Shown here: in pieces, positions 31,538 through 50,400 of the stretch | How positions within the stretch are numbered: the stretch's first letter is position 1 | Layout of the letters: each line of letters starts with the position of its first letter | Assembly (NCBI GenBank): GCA_036169595.1 | Contig: CM069770.1 | Span: 1,507,501 to 1,571,500, forward strand | From: Dictyostelium firmibasis | Taxonomy: Eukaryota > Evosea > Eumycetozoa > Dictyosteliales > Dictyosteliaceae | Length of the DNA: 64,000 bases | Reading direction: 5' to 3' | Translations under genes and position numbers: made by a program | Notes under the pieces: model-generated | The model's input: only the letters and a program-made list of their open reading frames with translations | Told to the model about the DNA's origin: nothing | Database searches by the model: none

Positions 31538-31890
31538 AGAAGAAGAAGATAAGGGATAAGAAGAAAAAGAAAAAGAAAAAGAAAAAGACAAAGAAAAAGA
31601 ATAAGAAAAAGAAGAAGAACTACAACAAGCTGAACCAAATAGTACTAAGAAAAAATATTATAAAAAAATTTTTTGGAAAATTTGTTTTAATTAATTTGCC
31701 CGGTCGGTTTGTTTTCAGTTTTCAATTTTTTTTTTTTCAACTACTTGTTATTTTTCCCAAAGGGTATTATTATTTCTTGTTTTAGTATTATTATCATATA
31801 ATTATAATCCTATCACTCCAATCAAATCAAGTTTATTTTAATCAAATCAAATCATTATTCATTAAAAATAAAAAAAAATTATATAAAAAT
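31106..31890. other. non-coding part of copy A
   Basis: Purine- and T-rich low-complexity sequence, including a GAAGAA/AAGAAAAAG run at 31535-31615. The segment about 31660-31825 is present in copy B in inverted orientation. No gene is supported. Confidence 0.45.
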
Positions 31891-32345
31891 TAAAGCACCC
31901 TATATATAATCTGGATATACTAATATTGTTTTATGGTTTTTTAAGTGATCTATTATTGCCTCTAATTTGTTTGTATAGTCTTTCAAACATTTGAATTCGA
32001 AATTTTCGGTTACATATATATGACCTTTTCCACAATATTTTTTATTTATTACATTAATGTTTTTATTAATATTTTTACCACCATCATCTGCCTGGCATCA
32101 TTTAATATTTCTTTTAAATGGAGTAGGAGCTTTTTCAAGTTGAACCTTTTGATTACTTGATTGAGCTCTACAGTCCTTTACCAAATGTCATTTCCACAAT
32201 TGAGACATACATTATTATTATTACTAAATTGTGGAAAAGGATATTTGGCAAAAGACTGTAGAGCTTAATCAAGTAATGAAAAGGTTCAACTTGAAAAAGC
32301 TCCTGTAAAACTCTTTAACCTAACTTCATTATTGAAGATATAGTC
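31890..32345. mobile_element. retroelement fossil with gag-like zinc-knuckle remnants (copy A)
   Basis: Decayed fragment of a retrotransposon, recognised from zinc-knuckle (CCHC)-like remnants and the lysine-rich sequence next to them. The knuckle part is present twice, head to head, so the middle is a large palindrome around 32165-32275. No terminal repeats, no recognisable polymerase region and no intact frame are seen. The family cannot be fixed (an LTR-type element is possible). It is old and broken in many places, and predates the segmental duplication because copy B carries the same fragment. Confidence 0.5.
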
Positions 32346-32499
32346 AGAGATTCTACTCCTGGACGCATCGTTGCTGATCAATCTTGTTGGTTGGTCATTG
32401 ATTTTAATTACTCCATATAAACTTACTCTCTTTAGTTGATACCAACCATTCTCTGTAAGTGTTTTTAAAATTTCCCCTCTAAATTCTTTTACAGATTTT

Positions 32500-32672
32500 G
32501 GATTGATATTTGTTTTGTTAATTTTTTTATTATTTTTTAAGAATGGAAACCTGTAAATTTTTTTTAATAACCTCATCCAATTGGATGTGTTCGAATCATG
32601 TTTATTTATTGATTATTTTAATTTTTTTTTTTTCTGTGACCACGTTAATTCATAACCAAGACTTGAATATTA
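32500..32672. other. spacer between duplication copies
   Basis: About 170 bp without a direct counterpart in the copies. A ~45 bp block at about 32563-32608 recurs in reverse orientation at 45385-45437. Confidence 0.6.
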
Positions 32673-33006
32673 GTATCTTTTCATTGATTAACGATAAACT
32701 ATTATCAGCAGGTAAACCACCATTAGGTTTCTTAAACCCATTGTTATATCAAGCTGCACAAGAACAACCAAATGTCTTTAATGATATCGTTACTGGTAAT
32801 ATAAATTGTAATAGAGCATATTGTTGCCAATATGGATTCTCTTCTTCTGTTGGCCATGATCCTGCTACTGGTAAGATATCAATTTTATTTTACTTTTATA
32901 TAATTTTATTTTTTGTCTTTTTACTTACCATTATTATTTTTTTCATAAAGGTTTGGGTTCGATTAATTTTCCTAAAACGGAACAATATATTTTAAATTTA
33001 AAATAA
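32673..33006 (+). pseudogene. 3' fragment of the sedolisin gene
   Basis: Copy of the end of exon 3, the last intron and exon 4 of the sedolisin gene at 19968-22321, starting at IFSLINDKLLSAGKP and keeping the donor (GGTAAGATATC), acceptor and stop. The signal peptide, prodomain and the catalytic Glu, Asp and Ser are all missing, because the duplication breakpoint falls just after the catalytic Ser region. It cannot encode an active protease. It has a few more substitutions near its 5' end than further in (for example LLY to PLLY context and GYD to GHD). It is a by-product of the segmental duplication. Confidence 0.9.
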
Positions 33007-33084
33007 ATGAATACAAAAAAAAAAAAAAATCATGTAAAAAGGTTAACTAATATTATATGTAACTATTAATAAAGATTTTATTAT

Positions 33085-41226
<8,142 letters not shown>

Positions 41227-41239
41227 AGTTACAAAATGG

Positions 41240-41272
<33 letters not shown>

Positions 41273-41321
41273 AATTAATTAATATGCAAATATAAATTAT
41301 GAAATTAATGAAATTCTTATT

Positions 41322-42060
41322 GAAAAAAAAAAAAAAAAAAAAACTATCATTTTTATATAAAAAGGTTTAGTACGAATAAATAATATTTATTTTTTTTTTT
41401 TTTTTTTTTTGTTTTTTCTCTGGAAACAAAGATTGAACTTGTGCTATATAGACTTAAAAAAATAAAGATACTCTATTTTTATACATTATCAAATTATGTA
41501 TTTGTAATTATATATAAAATTAAAGAAACTCTTCGTTTCCTAAGATTATATCTCCAGCTGTTTAATAATTGTAATTGGAGGGTGGTGAAAAAAAAAAAAA
41601 AAAACTACCATTTTTTATATAAAAAGGTTTAGTGTGAAGAATTTGTGCTATATAGACTTAAAAAATAAAGATATTCTATTGTTTATACATTATCAAATTA
41701 TGAATTTGTAATTATATATAAAATTAAAGAAACACTTCATTTCCTTAGATTTTATCTCCAGCTGTTTAATAATTGTAATTGGGAGAGTGGTGAAAAAAAA
41801 AAAAAAAAAAAAAAAAAACTATCATTTTATATAAAAAGGTTTAGTGCGAAGAATAAATAATATTTACTTTTTTTTTTTTTTTTTTTTTTTCTCTGTAAAC
41901 AAAGATTGAACTTGTGCTGTAAAGACTTAAAAAATAAAGTATTTTATTGTTTATACATTATCAAATTATGTATTTGTAATTATGTATAAAATAAAAGAAA
42001 CTCTTCATTTCCTTAGATTTTATCTGCAGCTGTTTAACAATTGTAATTGGGAGAGTGGTT
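41322..42060. repeat. three tandem ~205-268 bp repeats upstream of the copy B synthase
   Basis: Units at about 41322-41587, 41588-41792 and 41793-42060, the same unit as at 30606-31105. The middle unit lacks about 60 bp (the TAAATAATATTTA to AACAAAGATTG part). They lie 95-835 bp before the synthase start. Copy number differs between the duplicates (three versus two). Confidence 0.85.
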
Positions 42061-42572
42061 AAAAAAAAAAAAAAAAAGAAAAAAAAAATTAATTTTTTTG
42101 GACAATAATTTTATAAATTGGTGGAAGAAAAAAAAAATTTTCAAATAAAACCGTGAAGATGTGTGACAGTTTTTTAATTGGTTTTATTGTTTTATTATTA
42201 ATTATTTAAAATAAAATAAAAAAAGAGAGGAAAAAATAAAATTTCCACCTATTGATAATTCCTGACTTTCTCAAAAACTAATTATTATTTAAAACAGAAT
42301 TTATTTTTTCTAAATTTTTTTTAATTAATTTGCAAATTTTTGGGAACCTCTTTTTTTTTTTTTTGTATGGGAACCACTAATTTTGTATCAGAGAATTCAA
42401 ATCCATATAAAAAATTTCAGACCAATATAATTAAAAACTTAAAAATACATATTTAAGTTTTTAATTATATTGGTCTGAAATTTGTTTTTAATATCTGTAA
42501 ATATTTAGTTTTTAAATATCTATTTTTAAAAAATGATTTTTTTTAATTTTTTTTTTTTTATTTCTTTTTTTT

Positions 42573-42603
<31 letters not shown>

Positions 42604-42674
42604 AAGAAGAAGAAGAAGAAGAAGAAGAAAAAGACAAAGAAAAAGAAAAAGAAGAAGAACAACAAGTTTAACCA
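42061..42674. other. non-coding part of copy B
   Basis: A/T-rich, with an inverted repeat at about 42415-42485 (CAGACCAATATAATTAAAAAC and its reverse complement around a short loop) and a (GAA)n run at about 42575-42630. No gene is supported. Confidence 0.5.
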
Positions 42675-43075
42675 AATAGTAATATAGAAGAGAGTTTATT
42701 TTCAACAACACAGTAAAACCGAGTAATTTATTATTACAACTATTTATAGGTTAGGGTTTGTATTTTTTGTGAAGTTAATACAAATCGATGATCATACAAT
42801 TTCAGAGGTAACATATAGAAAATATGCAAGAGAGTCTGGTTTTGAAATTTTTTGAAGTCAAAAAAAAAAAAAAAAACAATTAAGAGGATTATAATAAAAT
42901 AAAATTTTATTATTTTTTTTTTTTTTAATTAATTTATTTTCCTTTTTATTGCCATTGTAATTCCCACTTTTATTAAAAACAATTGCTTTCAGGTTATTTG
43001 TTGAAGTGATAATAACATATGAGCATGTAGTGTTGAAATGGTAGATTCTTAAATTCCAAACAATGGAATTCATCA
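42675..43075. other. insert present only in copy B
   Basis: About 400 bp that break the alignment with copy A at ACCAAATAGTA. The plus strand at about 42772-42857 has a short open stretch with the words TYRKYARESGFEI, which resembles the start of a FAR1/Mutator-type zinc domain, so a decayed DNA transposon is possible. It is too short to be sure. Confidence 0.35.
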
Positions 43076-43339
43076 AGAAAAAATATTATAAAAAATTTTG
43101 AAATAATAAAATAATGGAGTGATAGGATTATAATAATATGATAATAATACTAAAACAAGAAATAATAATACCTTTTGGGAAAAATAACAACAAGTAGTTG
43201 AAAAAAAAAAAACTGAAAACTGAAAACTGAAAACAAACCAACTGGGCAAATTAAAACAAGAGCAATCTAATATTAAACACCAATTCACAAATCAAATCAA
43301 GTTTATTTTAATCAAATCAAATCATTATTCATTAAAAAT

Positions 43340-43815
43340 AAAAAAAAATTAAATAAAGCTCAAAGCACCCTATATATAATCTGGATATACTAATATTGTT
43401 TTATTGTTTTTTAAGTGATCTATTATTACCTCTAATTTGTTTGTATAGTCTTTCAAACATTTGAATTCGAAATTGTCGGTTACATATACATGACCTTTTT
43501 CACAATATTTTTTATTTATTACATTAATGTTTTTATTAATATTTTTACCACCATCATCTGCCTGGCATCATTTAATATTTCTTTTAAATGGAGTAGGAGC
43601 TTTTTCAAGTTGAACCTTTTGATTACTTGATTGAGCTCTACAGTCCTTTTCCAAATGTCATCTCCACAATTGAGATATACATTATTATTATTATTTCTAA
43701 ATTTGTGGAAAAGGACATTTGGTAAAAGACTGTAGAGCTTAATCAAGTAATGAAAAGGTTCAACTTGAAAAAGCTCCTGTAAAACTCTTTAACCTAACTT
43801 AATTATTGAAGATAT
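43340..43815. mobile_element. retroelement fossil with gag-like zinc-knuckle remnants (copy B)
   Basis: Same decayed fragment as at 31890-32345, with the same head-to-head palindrome of zinc-knuckle-like parts centred near 43685. It has drifted a little from copy A. It is broken and has no terminal repeats in view. Further high-complexity remnants up to about 44500 could belong to the same or another old element; the family is not determined. Confidence 0.5.
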
Positions 43816-43970
43816 AGTCAGAGATTCTACTCCTGGACGCATCGTTGCTGATCAATCTTGTTGGTCATTGATTTTAATTACTCCAAATAAACTTACTCTC
43901 TTTAGTTGGTACCAACCATTCTCTTAAGTGTTTTTGAAATTTCCCCTCTAAATTCTTTTACAGATTTTGG

Positions 43971-44502
43971 GTCTTGAAATTCAAAATTTTGGTTTGGCTT
44001 TTCTTTGTTTACTTCCCATCCCATATTATCTTTAAAATAAGTTGTTATTTTATCTCTTGTGTTTTTTGTGTTTTTTGTACTATTTGAAAAACTATCACAC
44101 TCTTTTAAAAGGTGAACATTAGATGCAACATTTGCGAAATGCAATTTTTTAAAAAAAAAAATCCCAATTTTTTTTTTTTTTTTATATAAAATTTTTCAAA
44201 AACATCTTTACGTTATCACACCATTTTGAATTTCCTGTGTTTTTTTTTTTTTTTAAAAATATGTTTTTATAACACGCCCAAGTTGTTTTTAAATTTTATG
44301 ATATTCGTTCAAGCACCATCAATATGTAAGAGTTTTTAATTCCATTAATGGTGATGAATTATTAGTAATTTTTCTAATTTAATTTCAATATTTTGACTTT
44401 GGTAACGGCTCAAGGTTATACTTGTTGATAATCGCCCAGCACAGCCACTACAATCTCAACAACCAAAAACCCTCAAGATTTTGACACCCAGATCAAACCA
44501 CC

Positions 44503-44541
<39 letters not shown>

Positions 44542-44674
44542 TTGGATATTACAGTTAAAGCTGTTTCTCCTCGGGGATAAAACCCGGATTTATTTGTTTT
44601 ATTTTATTTACAGTCTCAATTAAAACCACAAAACCTGTAAAAAAGGGATATTTTTTTTTAAAAAATTCATCATT
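43971..44674. other. AT-rich region with scattered complex remnants
   Basis: No gene can be defended. A stretch at about 44400-44510 reads as a Pro/Gln-rich peptide on the plus strand and may be a remnant. GGGGATAAAACCCGG near 44573 is related in inverted form to the words near 44818-44836 that lie on the other side of the tRNA. Confidence 0.4.
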
Positions 44675-44745
44675 GGGAGATTAGTTAAGTGGTATAATGC
44701 TACCTTTGGGTGGTAGCGTCCTGAGTTCGATTCTCGGATCTCCCC
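44675..44745 (+). tRNA. tRNA-Pro (anticodon UGG)
   Basis: A full cloverleaf can be folded by hand. Acceptor GGGAGAT pairs with ATCTCCC, D arm GTTA/TAAT, anticodon stem CTACC/GGTAG with loop TTTGGGT (anticodon TGG), and T arm CTGAG/CTCGG with loop TTCGATT. Length is 71 nt with discriminator C, no intron, and the 3' CCA is not encoded beyond the natural CCA-like bases. A T-containing stretch follows for polymerase III termination. It reads CCA and other CCN codons by wobble. Confidence 0.94.
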
Positions 44746-44755
44746 AATTTTAATT

Positions 44756-44798
44756 TGAAAACTAATAAGGTCACGGGTTCGACACCTGTTATGGTAAT
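44756..44798 (+). other. tRNA 3'-half relic
   Basis: Sequence around AAGGTCACGGGTTCGACACCTGT forms a good T arm (ACGGG/CCTGT with loop TTCGACA) preceded by TTTGAAAACTAAT, which resembles an anticodon loop. The acceptor and D parts are absent. It lies only 10 bp after tRNA-Pro. It could be a broken tRNA gene. Confidence 0.4.
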
Positions 44799-44835
44799 AC
44801 TAATAAAAAAAAAACAAATCCCCAGGAGAAAACCG

Positions 44836-44933
44836 GGGGGCTTAGCGTAGTGGTTCCACGCTGAATCACAAGCCTCCATGGTCAAGACCTTGGGATCGAG
44901 TCTTGGTCATACCACGAAGTAACGTGGTCATAA
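44836..44933 (+). repeat. tRNA-related repeat, copy 1
   Basis: A ~98 bp element. It has an A-box-like TAGCGTAGTGG inside a D-arm-like hairpin (GCGT/ACGC), a B-box-like GGATCGAGTC, a GGGGGCTT/AAGCCTCC pairing, and a terminal hairpin ACCACG/CGTGGT. It does not fold as a normal cloverleaf. It repeats at 44950-45041. It could be a tRNA-derived SINE-like element or an unusual polymerase III RNA. Confidence 0.5.
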
Positions 44934-44949
44934 TTAAACCCTCATTATT

Positions 44950-45041
44950 GGAGGCTATACGTAGTGGTTCTGCGCTGATCACACAGTCTCCGTGGCCTTG
45001 GTTCGAGCCTTAGGTCATACCACGAAGGAACGTGGTCATAA
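44950..45041 (+). repeat. tRNA-related repeat, copy 2
   Basis: Diverged direct copy of 44836-44933, with compensated pairing of the ends (GGAGGCT/AGTCTCC), the core CGTAGTGGTTC, a better B-box (GGTTCGAGCC) and the same ACCACG/CGTGGT hairpin followed by TCATAA. Paired changes in the stem suggest that the structure mattered. Confidence 0.5.
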
Positions 45042-45923
45042 ATAACACATCTCATAATCAACCGGAAAAAAAAAGCTCGACTTCAAAAAAACAACAACAA
45101 AAAGAAAAAAAAACATGGTGATTAGAAATTCTAATCCCAATAATATTAAAAAAAAAAAAAAAAAAAAAATCCCGAGAAAGAGATAAAAATGTAAAATTAA
45201 AAAAAAAAAAAAACTTTTTTTAGTGCCAATATATTAATTAAAAAAACAGTTATTAAGTTATTTAAAAAAAAATTTCAGATATTTCAAACCCCAAGAAAAC
45301 ACGAATTTAAAAATTAAAAAAAAACAAGAAAAATCCAGCCATACTAGTACCGATCCTATGAGAATAAAAAATTAAAAAAATCAATTAAATAAAACATGAT
45401 TCGAACACATCCAAATTGGATGAAGTTAGGGGTATTTACAATAATTACAAAGGAGAAACAACCTCACATAATTATTATCTTATAATTAATTTAAAAAAAA
45501 AATAAAAATTAATTCAAATCAAATGGGTGAACGTTTCAAATGTTTACATCAGTTTCAAATATCACTACACCAATAAAATAAGGTGGTTGGGTCATTACCA
45601 AATTAATATGATAACGAAATTTAATATGACAATTTCTTCATGTTTCAACAAAACCATAATGAATTCATCTCAAATTTCAATAAACTAGTTTTAAAAAAAA
45701 AACAAAAAAAAATAATTCATAGTTTATTTAAAATTTTTTTTTATTTATTGCGAAATAAGGATGAACCCAAACAATTTCAACCAAAACCCTATTTTCATAA
45801 AAAACAAAAAAAAAAAAATAATAAAAAAAAAATTGAAAAAAAATTAAAAAAAAATTGGTTAACCGAAAAAATATCCAATCGATCAGATTATCATCAATTT
45901 TCAAAGTTTTTTTTTTTTTTAAT

Positions 45924-45958
<35 letters not shown>

Positions 45959-46077
45959 CAGTTAAAAAAATATTTTATTACACTTTGATATTTAAGTTTT
46001 TTCCAACATTTTTTTTTTAAAAAAAAAAAAAAACATCAAGTAATAAATATAATATAATATAATTAATAAAAAAAGAA
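45042..46077. other. AT-rich intergenic region before the EF-hand gene
   Basis: Mostly A/T runs. The block at 45385-45437 is an inverted copy of part of 32563-32608. Open frames here are made of Lys, Asn and Phe runs and are not credible genes. The EF-hand gene promoter is presumably at its right end. Confidence 0.45.
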
Positions 46078-46795
46078 ATGGGATCAGGAGAATCAAAAAA
46101 CTTTGGAAGTATTGCACAACAATCAAGATTGGATCATGCAGATTTAACATTATTATTAAAACAATTTAATGCAATTGCAAAGAATGGTGAAATTAAAAAA
46201 GAAGATTTAAAGAGAATCATAGAGAAAAAGTATGGTAGTGATAGCTCCTTAACTTCAATTCTTTATAATTTATTTGATCGTGATGGTGATAAGACTATAA
46301 ACTTCACAGAATTTGCATTAGCATATGGTTTTTTGGTTAATAAAACTTTAGATGATGTTGTTGATACAAGTTTTCATTGTATGGATTTAAATGGTGATGG
46401 AAATATTAGTAAAGGTATGCTTTTCTCTTTAACTCAACAAAACATAATATTTAAATATATTTTAGTTGTTAATAATACCAATATTATTACTATTTTTATT
46501 ATTATTTAATAAAGGTGAATTAAGAGCTGTTGTAATGATGAATAAAAAAATGCAGAAATATATTCAAAATGATAAAAAAGTACCATTAGATAAATTAACA
46601 TTACTACCAATTGAAATTTCAAAAATTAATCAAGAAGCAGATGATTTATTCCTTCAGTTAGATGTTAATAAGGATGGTGGTGTCTCAAAACAAGAATTTA
46701 TTCAATTAGCTTCTTCAAGTCCTGAATTAAAAAGTAAACTAACTTCCTATTTGGTTCGTGATGAAGCCCTTGATTTTTTCACTGTTTCTAAATAA
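46078..46795 (+). CDS. N-myristoylated EF-hand calcium-binding protein
   Basis: Two exons, 46078-46414 and 46515-46795, give 205 residues. The donor is GTATGC after AGT AAA G and the acceptor is ATAAAG, phase 1, giving NISKGELRAV. The protein starts MGSGESK, a good N-myristoylation signal, so membrane attachment is likely. Three EF-hand loops have full sets of ligands: [12 protein letters not shown] (about 70-81), [12 protein letters not shown] (about 103-114) and [12 protein letters not shown] (about 168-179). The overall size and layout resemble the neuronal calcium sensor / calcineurin B / CBL class, with a first degenerate EF-hand near residue 30. The target is unknown. Confidence 0.88.
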
Positions 46796-47464
<669 letters not shown>

Positions 47465-50400
47465 TTATTTTCTTGGGGGAATGATTGGTTTTTTGGTGAG
47501 ATTGAGTTCTGATGTTTGTGGTGAATGTGGTGGAGTTGTAGTTGGAGTTATTGAAGATGGCAATGGAACTGGTGTATTAGTAGTAGTTCCAATATTAACT
47601 GCACTACCTCCACGAGGTGGTAATGGCATAATTCTTGGTTTACTAATTGGTGGTGTTGTGAAATCAGTATTACTATTGTTGGCAGATGATGGTAATGAAA
47701 GATCATCTTTAGTTACTATATTATTATTATTATTATTTTTTACAGAAGGTACAAAGGAAGAGTGTGAGGTTGATGGTACATATGTTGATGCAGATCTTGC
47801 ACTATTATTTGGAGCTGCTTGTTTCAAATTTGATAATTTTGATGGAAAAGCAATTGGTTTAGCTGGTTGATTTGTTGTTGTTACTGGAGTATTTGTAGTA
47901 TTATTATTTATTAATGTTGATACAGGGGCAGGTGCTGTAAACGAACCTGGTTTTGGCAATGGTCTTGTTGTTTTTGTTGGTACAGTATTATTATCTTCAG
48001 TTAGTTGTGTTGTTACAGGTTGGGAAGGTGCTGGTGTTACAGATAATGGTCTTTGTTGTCTGGATGGAATAGGTGGTGCTTGATCAGAAATTGGTTGTGA
48101 AGCTGGTTGATTTGAGTTTGTAATAAATGTTTTCTTTACAACAGAGATTGGTCTTGGTTTTGCAACTGGTGTTTGTGAGGGTAATTGTGTTGAGGTTGGT
48201 TCTACTAATGTTGGTTCCACTTCTACTGCTATATTGGTGGTAGGTGTAGTGGGAGTAGTATTAGTGGATGAAGATTTTGATTTTGGAGGTGGTGGTGGTA
48301 AAGGTTTTGAAGGAATTGTATGAATTGGTTTAGTTTGTTGTTGTTGTAATGCACCAGAAGCAGTTTGGGTTCTATGTAATGATTTTGGAGAATCAGTAGA
48401 GATACTAGTGGAAGAAGGGTTAGTGGTTGCTATAGTGCTTCTTTTAATATGATCTAAAACCTTATCTGCATTTCTACTATATTCTTCACGATGTGGTTTA
48501 ATGAGTTCATCCAAATCTGTGAACCATTCCATTTTTTGTTCGTAAGAATCTGCTACCAAAGTAAATCTTCTACCAGTTGTACCGGGTTGACTAATTTCAA
48601 AGGTATTACAAAATGAACTACCTCTATTCTCTTCACCATCAATATTTGTTGAAGCAATAATAAAGAGGGTCTCAAGACGAATTGATTTCTTATCTTTTTG
48701 GGTCCTCATTATGATATCATTAAAGAGATAATAATGCATTCTACCAGAGATTTTATCTTTCTCTTCTGTCAATTCACCAAAAGTTGCCTCACGTATTAAA
48801 TAACGAGTTGGAGTGAAGAAAACAAATTTCTCTGGTGCTTGTAATTTTTCATGAATTTTATACATTTTTTGATGGATTTCAGCCTTTCTTTTACTCTCGT
48901 TCACTGATAGTACCACATTTTGAATCTCTGTAAAGGCCTTTTCTAAATTGGCTAAATCTGGATGACCTTCACAGCTATTCTTTATAAGCTCTCTCAAGAG
49001 TAATGGATATTTACAAAGACGTTGAACAGGTTTAATGAGGAAACTCTCTAGATTACATTGTCTACATTCAGTGCTTGCTTGTTTCTCCTCTAGGAATTGT
49101 TTGAATGCTGGTATCTTCTTACCACAACGTGCAATATGATCGGAGGAAATGGTTTGATTGGCACAATAGCCACTATATATTTTCAAATATTTAAAGAAAT
49201 AGATAAAACATGTACCAACTGTATGATTTGGTTTTTCATCGGGTGCCTTTTGTAATAGATCATTTAACAACTCTTTGTTTACGTTCAAAAGTAGTTGAAT
49301 GTTGGAGAAAATGATTGAAATATCCTTTTCGGGTATAATCTTTGATTCTTTCAATGGTGTTAAAATAAAGTTTATAATTATATTCAAATCTGCTATATAG
49401 TCTTTTTCAGTATTAATAATTTCATTGATAACCATATTTCTCATTTTATTCTCACCTTCTTCTTTCATTACATTTTGATGTACAACTGGAGCGAATGCTC
49501 TTGTTACCTTTATTACAACCTCTCTCTTTGTACCACCATTTGGTGATGATATAACTGATGATCCTGATGAAAGTTCAGTTTTATCTCCAACCACATTAGA
49601 ACTACCACCCTCTGCTCCAATACCACCTACAACATTAATATTATCTGAAATAGATGGTGATGTATTTAATCCAACTGTGGTTGCTACAATACTTAAATCG
49701 CTTGATGATACCGATTTCTCAATACCTTCTGAATTGATTGGTGTTGGTGTTGATGTTCTACTTTTATTATTATTATTGATTTCATTGTTTTCACTATTTG
49801 TTTCCTGTATTATATTTGCATCCTCTGAACTTATACTATTTCTGTCTGATGTCGTACCTATACTTGTTGATAAATTACCACTACTATTATTATTATTATT
49901 ATTGGTGCTGCTAGCATCTATAAAAGATTTACTTGGTGATGAATCTATTGGAATTGGTGATGTTGATCTTTCAATTATTAATGAATTTGATTTTTTAACT
50001 GAAAATATCTTTGAAATTACAGATGGTTCTCTAGTTAATGGTCCTTTAGTCGGTGTTGAATCTTTATCTTTATCTTTTTCTTTTTCTTTTTCCTTTTCCT
50101 TTTCTTTTTCTTTTTCTTTTTCCTTTTCCTTTTCCTTTTCTTTTTCCTTCTCTTTTTCTTTTTCATCGTCTTTATCTTTATCTTTTTGTTCTCTTTTTGA
50201 TTTTTCTTTCTCCTCTTTTAGTTTCTCTTTCTCTTCTTTTTGTTTTTGTTTTTCCATTTCCAAACGTTCCTTCTCTTCTTTTATCTTTTGTTCTTTTTCT
50301 TCTTTTTGTTTTTGTTTTTCCAATTCTAAACGTTCTTTCTCTTCTTTAATCTTTTGTTCTTTTTCTTCTTTTTGTTTTTGTTTCTCCATTTCTAATCTCT

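Noticed and set aside
32543-32995. 150-residue open frame on the plus strand at the duplication junction
   Set aside because: It joins spacer sequence to the sedolisin fragment and reads through an intron; better explained as a truncated copy.
45640-46020. 126-residue open frame before the EF-hand gene
   Set aside because: Almost all Lys, Asn and Phe from A/T runs; no homologous motif.
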